A DNA stretch of 64,000 bases from Burkholderia ubonensis (lineage in GTDB: Bacteria; Pseudomonadota; Gammaproteobacteria; Burkholderiales; Burkholderiaceae), in contig NZ_CP013422.1 in assembly GCF_001718695.1 (NCBI RefSeq), positions 1,612,001-1,676,000 of the forward strand. The letters run 5' to 3'. The notes beneath the pieces were generated by a model. The model saw only the letters and a list, made by a program, of their open reading frames with translations, searched no databases and was not told the DNA's origin. This document shows positions 40,699-50,701 of the stretch, in pieces; positions within the stretch are counted from its first letter, which is position 1, and every line of letters begins with the position of its first letter. The position numbers were made by a program, and so were the translations under genes.

Positions 40699-42918
40699 CT
40701 ACAGCACCGCGACGACCTTCACGCGCCCCGGCTCCGCCGCCGCGACCACCTGGCCGTCGACACGCCGGAACGTCAGCGACACGCTGTCGTCGCCGACCCG
40801 CAGATCGTCGATCCGCAGCCAGTCGACGCCTTCCGGCAGCGCCGGCCGTTCGACCCGCACTTCGTGACGGGCTGCGTCGACGCTCACGCCGAGGCACGCC
40901 TGCAGCATCATGAACGGCGCGCCGGCGGCCCACGCCTGCGGCAGGCACGCGACCGGATACGCGGTCGGCGGCTCGCCGCGCCGGCGCGGGAACCCGCAGA
41001 ACAGTTCCGGCAGCCGCATCTCGAAGCTGACCGCCGCCTCGAACAGCGAACGCAGCAGGTTCAGCACGGCGGCCTTGTCGCCGTAGCGCGCGAGCCCGCG
41101 CGCGGCGAGCGCATTGTCGTGCGGCCACACCGAGCCGTTGTGATACGCCATCGGATTGAAGCGCGGCTGGCCGGCCGCCAGCGTGCGCACGCCCCAGCCG
41201 GTCTGGAACAGCGTCGAGCCGAGCGCATCCGCGACCGCCGCGCCGCGCGCCGGGTCCGGCAAGCCGAACGCGAGCAGATGCCCGGCGTTCGACGCGAGCA
41301 CGCGGCACAGCTCGCCGTGGCCGTCGAGCGCGATCCCGTAGAAATTCGCGTCGGGCATCCAGAACAGCGCCTCCACCTGCTCGCGCAGCAGCTTCGCGCG
41401 CAGCGCATAGCGCGTCGCGTCGGCCGCATGGCCGCGCCGCTGCGAGCACGCCGACATCGCGTCGAACGCCGCGCACGCATATGCCTGCACTTCGACGAGC
41501 GCGATCGGCCCGTCGGGAAAGCGCCCGTCCGCATGGAACACCGAATCGTGGCTGTCCTTCCAGCCCTGGTTCGCGAGCCCGCGCTCCGACGTGCGCTGGT
41601 AATCGAGGAGTCCGTAAGGATTGCGGTCGCACTTGTCGCTCACCCACTGGATCGCGCGTTCGAGCGCGGGCCACAGTTCGTCGATCAGCGCGTCGTCGCC
41701 GGTGTGCTCGACATACGCGCCCGCCAGCACGACGAACAGCGGCGTCGTGTCGACGCCGCCGTAGTACAGCGCGAACGGCACCTCGCCCGTCGCCGCCATC
41801 TCGCTCTTGCGGAACTCATGCATGATCTTGCCCGGCTCGGCGTCACGGAACGCCGACGTCTCGCGCGCCTGATGCGCGGCCAGAAAACGCAGCACGCCGC
41901 GCGCGAGCGACGGCTGCAGCCACAGCATCTGCAGCGACGTGATCACCGCGTCGCGGCCGAACGGCGTCGAGAACCACGGAATGCCGGCATACGGATACGG
42001 GCCGGTGTCGAGCTGCGTCGTCAGCAGCCCGAGATCCGCGAGCGAACGGTCGAGCCACGCGTTGAACAGCGGGTTGCCGGTGCGCACGCGGGCCATCGTC
42101 GCGCGCCGCGCGCGCATCGCGCGGTGCACCGCGACGAGCGCGGTGCGCAACGCGGCGCGGCCGCACCCGGGCGTCTCGCCGCGCGCCGCGCCGACGGTCG
42201 CCTCGACGCTCAGGTAGATCGACACGCACGCCTGCGCGGCGATCGTCAGCCGGTAATCGGCGCGGTCGACCGACAGCGCGTCGGGCGCCGGCGAGAAGTT
42301 GAGCGTCACCGCGCGCTCGACGCGATCGAGCCCGTCGTAGCGCAGCCGCACCGCGCCCGCGTCGATGCGCGGCTGAGCGATCGTGCCGCGGCGCGCGCGA
42401 TGCGTGCCGCGCACCTCGAACATGTCCTTGAAATCGGCGGCGAACGACACCGACAGCGGCACCTCGGCCTCGCTCGCGCCGTAGTTCGTCAGCGTCAGCG
42501 CTTCGTACAGCACGTTGTTCGCGAGCACGCGCATCCGCTCGATGTGGATCACCCCTTCGGGCGTCTCGCGGCCGCCGAGCGGCGGCAGCGGCCGGTTCGT
42601 CAGGTGCGCGGTGAACGACGCGTTGTCGGCGCTGGTCGCGCCCGACAGCAGCGATGGCGCGCGGCCGCCGAAGGTCAGCCGCCATTTCGACAGCACGCGC
42701 ATGTCGTCGACGAACAGCCCGTCGTCGTGCCCGCTGACGTCGCCGAGCGCGTCGCTGACCACGAACGCGTCGCCGGCCTTCAGCACGTACTGGTTGTTGC
42801 GCGCGTCCGCCTGCGGGTCGGCCTCGGGCGCGATGAATGCGGGGCCCGACGCCTGGGTCGGGGGCACAGGCGCGACTTGCGGCGCGCGCGTCGTCGTCTC
42901 GTCGGCGTGATTCGGCAT
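40699..42918 (-). CDS. Amylo-alpha-1,6-glucosidase / glycogen-debranching-like enzyme
   Basis: 739 residues. An N-terminal GDE_N domain (about 40-260; YVLKAGDAFVVSDALGDVSGHDDGLFVDDMRVLSKWRLTFGG) precedes an (alpha/alpha)6 glycosidase domain with GIPWFSTPFGRDAVITSLQMLW, GLANQGWKDSHDSVFHADG and AYHNGSVWPHDNALAARGLARYG. The acids in these segments fit the family's catalytic pair. Expected to release alpha-linked glucose from storage or osmoprotectant glycans; exact substrate open. No glycogen operon is adjacent. Confidence 0.88.
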   Translation of the reverse strand: MPNHADETTTRAPQVAPVPPTQASGPAFIAPEADPQADARNNQYVLKAGDAFVVSDALGDVSGHDDGLFVDDMRVLSKWRLTFGGRAPSLLSGATSADNASFTAHLTNRPLPPLGGRETPEGVIHIERMRVLANNVLYEALTLTNYGASEAEVPLSVSFAADFKDMFEVRGTHRARRGTIAQPRIDAGAVRLRYDGLDRVERAVTLNFSPAPDALSVDRADYRLTIAAQACVSIYLSVEATVGAARGETPGCGRAALRTALVAVHRAMRARRATMARVRTGNPLFNAWLDRSLADLGLLTTQLDTGPYPYAGIPWFSTPFGRDAVITSLQMLWLQPSLARGVLRFLAAHQARETSAFRDAEPGKIMHEFRKSEMAATGEVPFALYYGGVDTTPLFVVLAGAYVEHTGDDALIDELWPALERAIQWVSDKCDRNPYGLLDYQRTSERGLANQGWKDSHDSVFHADGRFPDGPIALVEVQAYACAAFDAMSACSQRRGHAADATRYALRAKLLREQVEALFWMPDANFYGIALDGHGELCRVLASNAGHLLAFGLPDPARGAAVADALGSTLFQTGWGVRTLAAGQPRFNPMAYHNGSVWPHDNALAARGLARYGDKAAVLNLLRSLFEAAVSFEMRLPELFCGFPRRRGEPPTAYPVACLPQAWAAGAPFMMLQACLGVSVDAARHEVRVERPALPEGVDWLRIDDLRVGDDSVSLTFRRVDGQVVAAAEPGRVKVVAVL

Positions 42919-43064
42919 CGATGCTCCTGTGTTGGGCAGCACGCGCAGCGCGCGTCGCTCGTTCCGCACAGGATAGGCCAGAACGATGGATGTGCGCAGC
43001 GCGTGTGTGGCAGAGGCGCTGCGTGGGCGCGTGGGCGCGAGTGGCTGGCGTGGCCCGCCCGGCG

Positions 43065-44099
43065 TCAGTCCACCGGGCACATCGCGAGCCGCCCCATCGC
43101 CTCGCCCGCGCCGCGCACGGCACAGGTCGCGGGCTCGTCGGCGACGCGGGCGACCAGCCCCGTCTCGTCGCGCAGCAGGCGTTCGAGATCCGCGAGCAGC
43201 GCGCCGCCGCCCGTCAGCACCACGCCGCGATGCGCGATGTCGGTCACCAGTTCGGCCGGCGCGTTTTCCAGCACCGATTTCACCGCGCCGATCACCTGCT
43301 TGAGCGGCGCGGCGAGCGCGTCGGCCACGTCGTGATTGGACAGCTCGATCGAGCGCGGCAGCCCATCGCCGATGCCGCGTCCGATCGCGCGCGTCGACGT
43401 GCGCGGCACGGCGCTGGTGGCCGAGCCGATCGTCTGCTTGACGCGCTCGGCCGTCTGTTCGCCCAGCAGCACGCCGTACACGTTGCGCACGTAGTTGATG
43501 ATCGCGGCGTCGAACTGGTTGCCGCCGACGCGGATCGCCTCGCGATACACGATGCCGCCGAGCGCGATCACCGCGACTTCGGTCGTCCCGGCGCCGATGT
43601 CGACGACCATCGAGCCGACCGGCTCGGTGACCGGCAGGCCCGCGCCGAGCCCGGCCGCGAGCGCTTCCTCGATCAGCGCCACGTCCGATACGCCGGCCGC
43701 GAACGCGGCTTCGCGCACCGCGCGACGCTCGACGGCCGTCGCGCCCGACGGCACGCACAGCGCGACCTCGACGCGCCGGCCGAACCGCGAGCGCGTGCGC
43801 GACATGTCGATGAAGTGGCGGATCATCTGCTCGGCTGCGTGCGCGTCGGCGATCACGCCGTGCTGCAGCGGCCGCACCGCCTCGAGATGGATGGGCTCGC
43901 GGCCGAGCAGCGCCTTCGCGCGTTCGCCGACCGCCTCGAGGGTCGGACGCGCATCGGACATGCCGGCCTTGCGGAAACAGATGACCGACGGCTGGTTCAG
44001 CACGACGCCCCGGTCGTGCGTATAGATCCGCGTGGTCGCGGTACCCGGATCGATCGCGACGGGATGCGCGAACAGCTTTCCGAACAGCGGTGTCGACAT
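43065..44099 (-). CDS. MreB-like actin-family protein (secondary copy)
   Basis: 344 residues, typical MreB length, from MSTPLFGKLF (AAAAGGG five bases upstream of ATG 44099). Actin-fold motifs: phosphate-1 IDPGTATTRIYTHDRGVVLNQPSVI, phosphate-2 SMVVDIGAGTTEVAVIALGGIVY, adenosine segment GVVLTGGGALLADL. Divergence from canonical MreB (for example PGTAT for LGTAN) and the absence of mreC/mreD mark it as a paralogue. It may polymerise with ATP beneath the inner membrane, but the specific role is unknown. Confidence 0.88.
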   Translation of the reverse strand: MSTPLFGKLFAHPVAIDPGTATTRIYTHDRGVVLNQPSVICFRKAGMSDARPTLEAVGERAKALLGREPIHLEAVRPLQHGVIADAHAAEQMIRHFIDMSRTRSRFGRRVEVALCVPSGATAVERRAVREAAFAAGVSDVALIEEALAAGLGAGLPVTEPVGSMVVDIGAGTTEVAVIALGGIVYREAIRVGGNQFDAAIINYVRNVYGVLLGEQTAERVKQTIGSATSAVPRTSTRAIGRGIGDGLPRSIELSNHDVADALAAPLKQVIGAVKSVLENAPAELVTDIAHRGVVLTGGGALLADLERLLRDETGLVARVADEPATCAVRGAGEAMGRLAMCPVD

Positions 44100-44369
44100 A
44101 TCAACCCTTTTCATGAACAAACCGGCCGGAACGGCCGGCCCGCATCGATGCGGCACGCATTTGCGGTCCCATCACGGACTTAGCGGCAAATCGTTCCGAT
44201 ACTTTAGGCAATTCTAATGATTTTTTTGCGACGAAATGACCGAAAACCCGGGCCGGCCGCCGCACGACTACGCGCCGAGCGCTCGCGCTGCGCTTGTAAA
44301 ACACGTTAATCTCTCGGTTTTGCCTGCTTCCGGCAGGCTTCCGACGCCCATCACGCCAGGTATTCCAAC

Positions 44370-46835
44370 ATGACAGCGCCTGCCTCCCTTCGCTGGCTCG
44401 CGGCGCGCCGGCTCGGCGCAACGCTCGTTGCGCTCTGGTGCTGCGCCGCCGCCGCGCAGCCCGTGCCGGCCGCCGACACCGCAACGCGCGCCGCCCAGGC
44501 AGGCGCCGGCACGGCCGGCGCCGCTTCGGCCGCGGCCGCGGCATCGACGACGATGGTGGCCGCCGCCGCCGTAGCACCCGCCGCAGCCCCCACACCGAGC
44601 TGCACCGCCGACGGCGGTCCGGCCGGCCGCCCATCGGTCGGCCTCGTGCTGTCCGGCGGCGGTGCGCGCGGCTATGCGCATCTCGGCGTGCTGAAGGTGC
44701 TCGAGGACAACCGCATCCCCATCGACTGCATCGCGGCCACCAGCATGGGCGCCGTGGTCGGCGGCCTGTATGCGAGCGGGATGCCCGCTGCCGAGATGCA
44801 GAAGCGCCTGTCGGAAACGAATCTCGCCGACATCGCGTTCGACGTGACCGAGCGCGCGGACCTGCCGCAGAGCCGCCGCGAGGACGAACGGCTGTACGCG
44901 AACGGCGCGACGCTCGGCTTCAGCGGCAAGGGCGTGAAGGCGCCGGCGGGGATCGTGCAGGGCAACCGGCTGCAGGCGCTGCTCGCCGACTGGACCGCCG
45001 CCGTGCCGATCAACCAGCCGTTCGACAAGCTGCCGATTCCGTATCGCGCGATCGCGACCGACCTGCAGACCGGGCAGATGGTGGTGCTCGATCACGGCTC
45101 GCTGCCGCTCGCGATCCGCGCGAGCATGGCGATGCCGGGCCTGTTCGCGCCCGCCGAGATCAACGACCGGGCGCTGGTGGACGGCGGCCTCGTCAGGAAC
45201 CTGCCCGTCGATAGCGCGCGGCAGATGGGCGCGGACGTCGTGATCGCGGTCGACATCGGCTCGCAGCTGCGGCCGCTCGACGCGCTCGCGTCGCCCGCCG
45301 ACGTGGCTCAGCAGATGGTCGGCATCCTGATCCGCCAGAACGTGGCGGCGCAACGCAAGCAGCTCGCGCCGCAGGACGTGCTGCTCACGCCCGAGCTCGG
45401 CACGCTCACGTTCACCGATTTCCAGAAGGCGAACGAGGCAATCGCCGCCGGCGCGGCCGCCGCGACCGCGGCGCTGCCGCGCCTGAAGCGCTACGCGCTC
45501 ACGCCGGAGCAGTACGCCGCCTACCGGGCGGCGCACACGCAGCCCCTGCCGCCGGCGATCCGGATCACCGACATCGAGATCCGGACCAACGGCGGCGTGC
45601 CGCAGCGGGTCGTCAGGGACGCGCTGCACGTGAAGCCCGGCGACACCTACGACCCGAAGGCGGTCAGCCGGGACCTGCTGACGCTCACGACGGGCGGCAA
45701 TTTCGAGGGCGTCACGCAGCAGGTCGTCAGTAACGGCGACGACAACCGGCTCGTGATCGATGCGCGCGAAAAATATTGGGGTCCGAATTTCCTGCTGTTC
45801 GGCCTCGGCATGTCGAGCAGCTCGACCGACCAGGGCGGGTTCCGGCTGCACGTCGGCTACCGGCGCCCGTGGCTCACCGAGTCCGGTCTCGAGTTCCGCA
45901 CGGACGCGACGGTCGGCAGCGACCTGAACGCGGTGCACGTCGAGCTGCGCCAGCCGCTGTCGGTGAAGTACGGCGATTACATCGCGCCCTACGCCGAATA
46001 CCAGCGCCGCTACGCGAATCTGTACGACGATAGCGGCGACGTGAAGGTCACGCAGTACATGGTCCAGACGGCGCGCGCCGGTATCGACTTCGGCGCGCCG
46101 ATCGGGCGGCTCGGCGATTTCCGGATCGGCCTCGCGTATACGCACAGCCACGGTTCGCCCACCTACAACCTGCCGCTGCAGCTGCTCGACCCCGACGTGA
46201 CCGATCAGACGGCGCTGCTGTTCCCCAGCTACTCCGCGGATGCGCTGTCGGCCCGTGCGCGGCTCGTGATCGACCAGCTCGACGATCCGATGTTCCCGCG
46301 CAAGGGCTACTTCGCCGAATTCCGCGTCGAACGCTCGCTGATGTCGCGCAACGGCGCGTCGTCGGAAACGGTCGATTCCAGGATCACCGACGCGCCCTAC
46401 ACCGAGCTGTACGGCAAGCTGATGGTCGCGCAGCAGTTCGGCCGGCACAGCGTCAGCGCGGGCGTCGAGGGCGGCAAGAGCATCGGCGGCACGAACCTGA
46501 TCAACGCGTTCAACTTCACGCTCGGCGGGTTCCAGCATCTGGCGGCCTACGCGGCCGACCAGCTGAACGGCGATTCGCTCGTCTACGGGCAGATCACCTA
46601 CATGAACCAGCTTGCGACGTTCAATTCGTCGCCCGTCAAGGCGCTCTTCGTCGGTGCGAGCGCGGAGGTCGGCAACGTGTGGTCGGGCGGCGCGAGGATC
46701 GGCGGCGGCGCGCTGAAGCAGAGCTACACGTTCTTCACCAGCCTGACGACCGCGTTCGGCCCGCTGTACATGGGTGTCGCGCTCGCGCCGGGCGGCCGGC
46801 GCAACATCTACCTGCAGCTCGGCCGCACGTATTGA
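44370..46835 (+). CDS. Patatin-like phospholipase with C-terminal POTRA and beta-barrel (PlpD/type Vd-like)
   Basis: 821 residues. Signal peptide (to about AAAAQ, residue 30), an Ala-rich linker (31-78), a patatin domain (88-290) with oxyanion loop GGGARG 96-101, catalytic Ser125 in ATSMG (first Gly of GxSxG is Ala) and the dyad Asp271 in DGG, then a POTRA-like region (about 395-460) and a 16-strand-type Omp85/BamA barrel to the C-terminal aromatic residue. It matches patatin autotransporters of the PlpD type, which place a lipase outside the cell via their own barrel. Its proline-free Ala linker is longer than usual. Convergent with the RstB-like kinase. Confidence 0.92.
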   Translation: MTAPASLRWLAARRLGATLVALWCCAAAAQPVPAADTATRAAQAGAGTAGAASAAAAASTTMVAAAAVAPAAAPTPSCTADGGPAGRPSVGLVLSGGGARGYAHLGVLKVLEDNRIPIDCIAATSMGAVVGGLYASGMPAAEMQKRLSETNLADIAFDVTERADLPQSRREDERLYANGATLGFSGKGVKAPAGIVQGNRLQALLADWTAAVPINQPFDKLPIPYRAIATDLQTGQMVVLDHGSLPLAIRASMAMPGLFAPAEINDRALVDGGLVRNLPVDSARQMGADVVIAVDIGSQLRPLDALASPADVAQQMVGILIRQNVAAQRKQLAPQDVLLTPELGTLTFTDFQKANEAIAAGAAAATAALPRLKRYALTPEQYAAYRAAHTQPLPPAIRITDIEIRTNGGVPQRVVRDALHVKPGDTYDPKAVSRDLLTLTTGGNFEGVTQQVVSNGDDNRLVIDAREKYWGPNFLLFGLGMSSSSTDQGGFRLHVGYRRPWLTESGLEFRTDATVGSDLNAVHVELRQPLSVKYGDYIAPYAEYQRRYANLYDDSGDVKVTQYMVQTARAGIDFGAPIGRLGDFRIGLAYTHSHGSPTYNLPLQLLDPDVTDQTALLFPSYSADALSARARLVIDQLDDPMFPRKGYFAEFRVERSLMSRNGASSETVDSRITDAPYTELYGKLMVAQQFGRHSVSAGVEGGKSIGGTNLINAFNFTLGGFQHLAAYAADQLNGDSLVYGQITYMNQLATFNSSPVKALFVGASAEVGNVWSGGARIGGGALKQSYTFFTSLTTAFGPLYMGVALAPGGRRNIYLQLGRTY

Positions 46836-46860
46836 TGCGCCGCGCGGCCGGCCGTGCCGG

Positions 46861-47991
46861 TCACGCGGGCCAGCTGATTTCGAAGCGCGCGCCGCCGAGT
46901 TCGGCCGGATCGACCACCGCGATCCGGCCGTTGTGCGCCTGCAGCACCTGCCGCGTGATCGCGAGGCCGAGGCCGTAGCCGCCGGTGCGCCGGTCGAGCC
47001 GCACGAACGCTTCGAAGATCCGCTCGCGCTCGGATTCGGGCACGCCGGGGCCATCGTCCTCGACGTAGATGCCGATATTGCCGTGGCCGATCGCGATGCC
47101 GACCACGATGCGCGAACGCGCGTACTTGCTCGCGTTGCGCAGCAGGTTGCGCATCGCGTACGACATCAGCCGCCGGTCCATCTCCACGCGCACGTCGGTC
47201 GCGATCGCGATGCGCGTCTCGATCGTCTTCTCCGGATACAGCAGCGCGGCGTCGTTGACCTGATGCTCGAGCCATGCGGCCAGCGCCGTCGGCTCGAGGT
47301 TCGACTGCAGCGAACTGTATTCGAGCCGCGCGTAGGTCAGGCTCATGTCGATCAGCTCGTCGAGCTCGGTGACGTCCTGCGCGATGCTGTCGAGCGCGCT
47401 CTCGTATTCGGCCGCCGAGCCGGGCTCGCGCAGGATCTCGAGCGCGAAGCGCACGCGCGCGAGCGGCGTGCGCAGCTCGTGCGAGATCCCGTTCGTGAGG
47501 TCGCGCTGCGCGGCGATCAGGCGCTCCATCCGCATCGCGAGCGCGTTCAGCGTGCGCGCGAGCGGGCCGATGATCACGCTGTGCGATTCGCGCGCGCGCG
47601 TGTTGAAGCGCCCGCCGGTGAAGTCGATCGCGCGCTCGCGCACCATCACGAGGTCCGACCACACCGGCCGCATCCAGCGGTACGCGGCAAGCGCGGGCGC
47701 GGCGAACACGAACGCGAGCACGAGCCACACGTCGCCCGGCAGCGCGTCGAACGCATGCCACACGAGGCGCGGCGACAGCACGACGCACAGCGCGAGCGCC
47801 GGCACGAGCGCCGTCAGCAGCACGAGGCCGAGCAGATGCAGGTAGGTGCGCACGTACAGGCGCGACCAGCTTGGGATGCGGTCGGCGCGCGTGTCGGTCC
47901 ACGCGCGGCGGAAATGCATCCAGCGCCATCTGACGTAGCGCAGCGGCGACAGGCGGGGCGCATTGGGATGCGCGGCGGGTCGTTTGATCAT
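46861..47991 (-). CDS. Sensor histidine kinase, RstB-like
   Basis: 376 residues from MIKRPAAH (ATG 47991). Two membrane segments at about 52-73 and 87-104 with almost no periplasmic loop between them, then HAMP, the H-box DLTNGISHELRTPLARVRFALE with H171, and N/G boxes (RNLLRNASKYA, DDGPGVP, GGYGLGLAIT). The H-box is of the RstB type. The short periplasmic part suggests sensing within or at the membrane. It follows its response regulator by 55 bp. Confidence 0.9.
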   Translation of the reverse strand: MIKRPAAHPNAPRLSPLRYVRWRWMHFRRAWTDTRADRIPSWSRLYVRTYLHLLGLVLLTALVPALALCVVLSPRLVWHAFDALPGDVWLVLAFVFAAPALAAYRWMRPVWSDLVMVRERAIDFTGGRFNTRARESHSVIIGPLARTLNALAMRMERLIAAQRDLTNGISHELRTPLARVRFALEILREPGSAAEYESALDSIAQDVTELDELIDMSLTYARLEYSSLQSNLEPTALAAWLEHQVNDAALLYPEKTIETRIAIATDVRVEMDRRLMSYAMRNLLRNASKYARSRIVVGIAIGHGNIGIYVEDDGPGVPESERERIFEAFVRLDRRTGGYGLGLAITRQVLQAHNGRIAVVDPAELGGARFEISWPA

Positions 47992-48046
47992 CGCGGGTCT
48001 CGGGTCTCGGCTATCGGATGGGGCAGCCGCGCCGGCCCGCGCGGCG

Positions 48047-48757
48047 TCAGTCCCACGCATGCTTGCTGAACTGGTAGCCCTTGCTGCGAATCGTCTTGAT
48101 CCGCTGCGGGTTGCTCGCGTCGTCGCGCAGCTTGCGGCGCAGCTTCGAGATGCGCCCGTCGATCGTGCGGTCGAGGCCGTCGAATTCGACGCCGCGCAGC
48201 TGCAGCATCAGGTCGTCGCGGCTGACGACCTCGCCCGCGTGGCAGACGAGCGCCCACAGCAGGTCGAACTCGGCCGACGTCAGGTCCGGCGCGCTGCCGT
48301 CCGGCAGCATGACGGTGCGGTCGGTGCGGTCGATCGAGAACTTGCCGAACGTATGGCGCTCCGGCTGCGGGGCCGAGCCGTCGGCGGCGCGCGCCGGCGC
48401 GCGGCGCAGCTGCGCCTTGATCCGCGCGAGCAGGATGCGCGGTTCCACCGGCTTGTGCACGTAGTCGTCCGCGCCGATTTCGAGGCCGAGCAGCTCGTCG
48501 AACGGCTCGTCGCGCGCGGTCACCATGATGATGACGCCGTCGTACTGCTTGCGCGCCTCGCGGCAGATCTCGAAGCCGTCCTTGCCCGGCAGGTTCACGT
48601 CGAGGATGACGAGATCCGGGCGGATGGACAGGATCGCCGGCACTGCGGCATCACCGTGCAGCACGGTGTCGACTTCATAGTCGTTCTTGCGCAGATAGCC
48701 GGCGATCAGCGTGGAGAGGCGAGTGTCGTCTTCGACGAGCAGGATCCGGAAAGGCAT
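48047..48757 (-). CDS. OmpR-family response regulator, RstA-like
   Basis: 236 residues from MPFRILLVEDD (ATG 48757; a GTG two codons earlier is an alternative). The receiver domain has D53 in LVILDVNLPGKDG, and the winged helix ends in RISKLRRKLRDDASNPQRIKTIRSKGYQFS, the RstA-type C-terminus. Forms a two-gene system with the kinase downstream. Divergent from the glutaminase gene with 223 bp between starts. Confidence 0.9.
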   Translation of the reverse strand: MPFRILLVEDDTRLSTLIAGYLRKNDYEVDTVLHGDAAVPAILSIRPDLVILDVNLPGKDGFEICREARKQYDGVIIMVTARDEPFDELLGLEIGADDYVHKPVEPRILLARIKAQLRRAPARAADGSAPQPERHTFGKFSIDRTDRTVMLPDGSAPDLTSAEFDLLWALVCHAGEVVSRDDLMLQLRGVEFDGLDRTIDGRISKLRRKLRDDASNPQRIKTIRSKGYQFSKHAWD

Positions 48758-48980
48758 GGGCACACAATCGGTTCAACAGGGAAGCGGCGCAGGAACGGAC
48801 AAGGTTCGGCAGCCGAAACGTACCGCATGATACTGCGCCTGCCGGATGCGCATCTTCTTATCTCGAAAAATGAGGGCGCAAATACCTGTCGGCGGCGCAT
48901 GGCGCTTGACGAATTCGCGCCGAAACGGTTCCATACGGGCTCGCCGCAATCCGGGCGCCGCGCCGCCCTCGCCTGAAGTC

Positions 48981-49895
48981 ATGAATTACCAACCGATCCT
49001 CGAACGCATCCACACCGAACTCGCCCCCTGGATCGGCCAGGGCCGCGTCGCCGACTACATCCCCGAACTCGCGAAGGTGCCCGCCGACAAGTTCGGAATG
49101 GCGGTCGTGACGCTCGACGGAAACGTTTACACGGTCGGCGACGCACGCGAGCGCTTCTCGATCCAGAGCATCTCGAAGCTGTTCGCGTGCACGCTCGCGT
49201 TCCAGCTGCTCGGCGACGCGCTGTGGGACCGGGTCGGGCGCGAACCGTCGGGCAACGCGTTCAACTCGCTCGTTCAGCTCGAGACCGAGCGCGGCAAGCC
49301 GCGCAATCCGTTCATCAACGCGGGCGCGCTCGTCGTCACCGACGTGCTGTGCCGCCGCTTCGTGAAAGCCGAGACCGCGCTCGTCGAATTCGTGCGGCGG
49401 CTGATCGGCGCGGCCGACATCGACTACGATTCGCGCGTCGCGCTGTCGGAACTGCAGCACGCCGAGCGCAACCGCGCGATGGCGCACTTCATGGCGAGCT
49501 TCGGCAACATGCAGATGCCGCCCGAGACGGTCGTCGACGCGTACTGCCGCCAGTGCGCGATCGAAATGAACTGCGTCGAGCTCGCGCGCGCGGCGCTGTT
49601 CCTCGCGAACGGCGGCGTCGCGCCGGTCACGGGCGAACGGATCGTCGATTCGAGTTCCGCGAAACGGCTGTCCGCGCTGATGCTGACCTGCGGCACCTAC
49701 GACGCGGCCGGCGACTTCGTGTACCGGGTCGGCCTGCCCGCGAAGAGCGGCGTCGGCGGCGGGATTGTCGCGGTGCTGCCCGGCGAGATGGCGGTGTGCG
49801 TATGGGCGCCGGGGCTGGACGCGAACGGGAACTCGCTCGCTGGGACCAGGGCTTTGGAATGGTTGACGACTTATTCGGGGCGGTCGATTTTTTGA
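48981..49895 (+). CDS. glsA: Glutaminase
   Basis: 304 residues, beta-lactamase-like serine glutaminase fold. Nucleophile Ser63 in the SxxK-like SIQSISKLF, and family segments NPFINAGALVVTDVL, MASFGNMQMPPETVVDAYCRQC and LPAKSGVGGGIVAVLPGEMAVCVWAPGLDANGNSLAG are all present. Converts glutamine to glutamate and ammonia; can contribute to acid resistance as well as nitrogen metabolism. Monocistronic. Confidence 0.95.
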   Translation: MNYQPILERIHTELAPWIGQGRVADYIPELAKVPADKFGMAVVTLDGNVYTVGDARERFSIQSISKLFACTLAFQLLGDALWDRVGREPSGNAFNSLVQLETERGKPRNPFINAGALVVTDVLCRRFVKAETALVEFVRRLIGAADIDYDSRVALSELQHAERNRAMAHFMASFGNMQMPPETVVDAYCRQCAIEMNCVELARAALFLANGGVAPVTGERIVDSSSAKRLSALMLTCGTYDAAGDFVYRVGLPAKSGVGGGIVAVLPGEMAVCVWAPGLDANGNSLAGTRALEWLTTYSGRSIF

Positions 49896-49950
49896 GGTGG
49901 CGGGGACAAGCTCGCCTCAGCGGGGGCGAGGGCGGCAGGTGAATATCGGT

Positions 49951-49964
49951 GCGCACCGGTGCGC
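49951..49964. promoter_or_regulatory. Perfect 14-bp palindrome after glsA
   Basis: GCGCACCGGTGCGC is self-complementary and sits 56 bp after the glutaminase stop, where composition changes from high to lower GC. It could be a weak transcription-stop hairpin or a junction feature of the following patch. Confidence 0.4.
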
Positions 49965-50143
49965 TTAATGGTGGATTCGGCCATTGGGAGCGATTGACCC
50001 GGAGCGGTCCCTCGATTTTCTGCAAAGCGGTCGCTCCAAAGCACGAATCAACCGTTGAGCCTTGTGGTACCAAAGAAGATTTCGACGAGCAAAGCTAAGA
50101 GTACCTGGCCATGACGGCTCATCCCACTCAACGGCAACGCAAC

Positions 50144-50701
50144 CTACTTTGCGACAGCCTTTGTCGCCTGCTTTATGAATTCGGCTTTGGCCGCCCTTGC
50201 CAACTCTTCTGGTATCGGTGTACTACGAACGGACTTGTCCAGTTCTGCCAACGCGCTACCACGGGCAATCAATGCGGGGTATACATAGGTCAAGCAATAC
50301 TCCCCAAGGCGCTTGTATTCGCGTACTGCGGCAGCAGCGTCTCGCTCGTACATGCCAAAATTGGCCGCGTCCACCTGCTGCAACTTCCCTGAATACGCCT
50401 CGTTGTCTGTTCCTCGAGCCAGCGCGGTGAAGAAGATCATGCGCATGCTTGCTTCTCTCATTGCCTCGTAGACCGCCTCCGCTTGTTGTGTGTTCAAGCC
50501 ACCTTTCAGTAGAAGGTCACGGTCGTAAGTGAACCAGTTCCGCTCGTAGATCGCTTTCTCGCACGCCACAAACTTGGTCTGCCAGTCCGCATCTTTGTAC
50601 GCTCCAAAACCATCGTCAACACCGGCGGCCATAGCATGGGGCAACCCCGTTGCTTGTACGACGAAGAGTGCAGCAAGCAGAGTTTTTTTCATCATCTTCA
50701 T
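50144..50701 (-). CDS. Exported protein of unknown function
   Basis: 185 residues. The signal peptide MKMMKKTLLAALFVVQATGLPHAMA ends near residue 25, followed by a helical mature part with two cysteines (FVACEKAIYERN, GEYCLTYVYPAL) that could form a disulfide. No recognised domain. AAGGA lies five bases upstream of ATG 50701. Codon use and GC are clearly lower than in the surrounding genes, and the gene sits next to an insertion sequence, so acquisition by transfer is likely. Confidence 0.75.
   Translation of the reverse strand: MKMMKKTLLAALFVVQATGLPHAMAAGVDDGFGAYKDADWQTKFVACEKAIYERNWFTYDRDLLLKGGLNTQQAEAVYEAMREASMRMIFFTALARGTDNEAYSGKLQQVDAANFGMYERDAAAAVREYKRLGEYCLTYVYPALIARGSALAELDKSVRSTPIPEELARAAKAEFIKQATKAVAK

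Noticed and set aside
44268..47054. A 928-codon open frame antisense to the patatin gene
   Set aside because: Basic, low-complexity translation without hydrophobic core or motifs; the patatin/barrel protein on the + strand explains the region.
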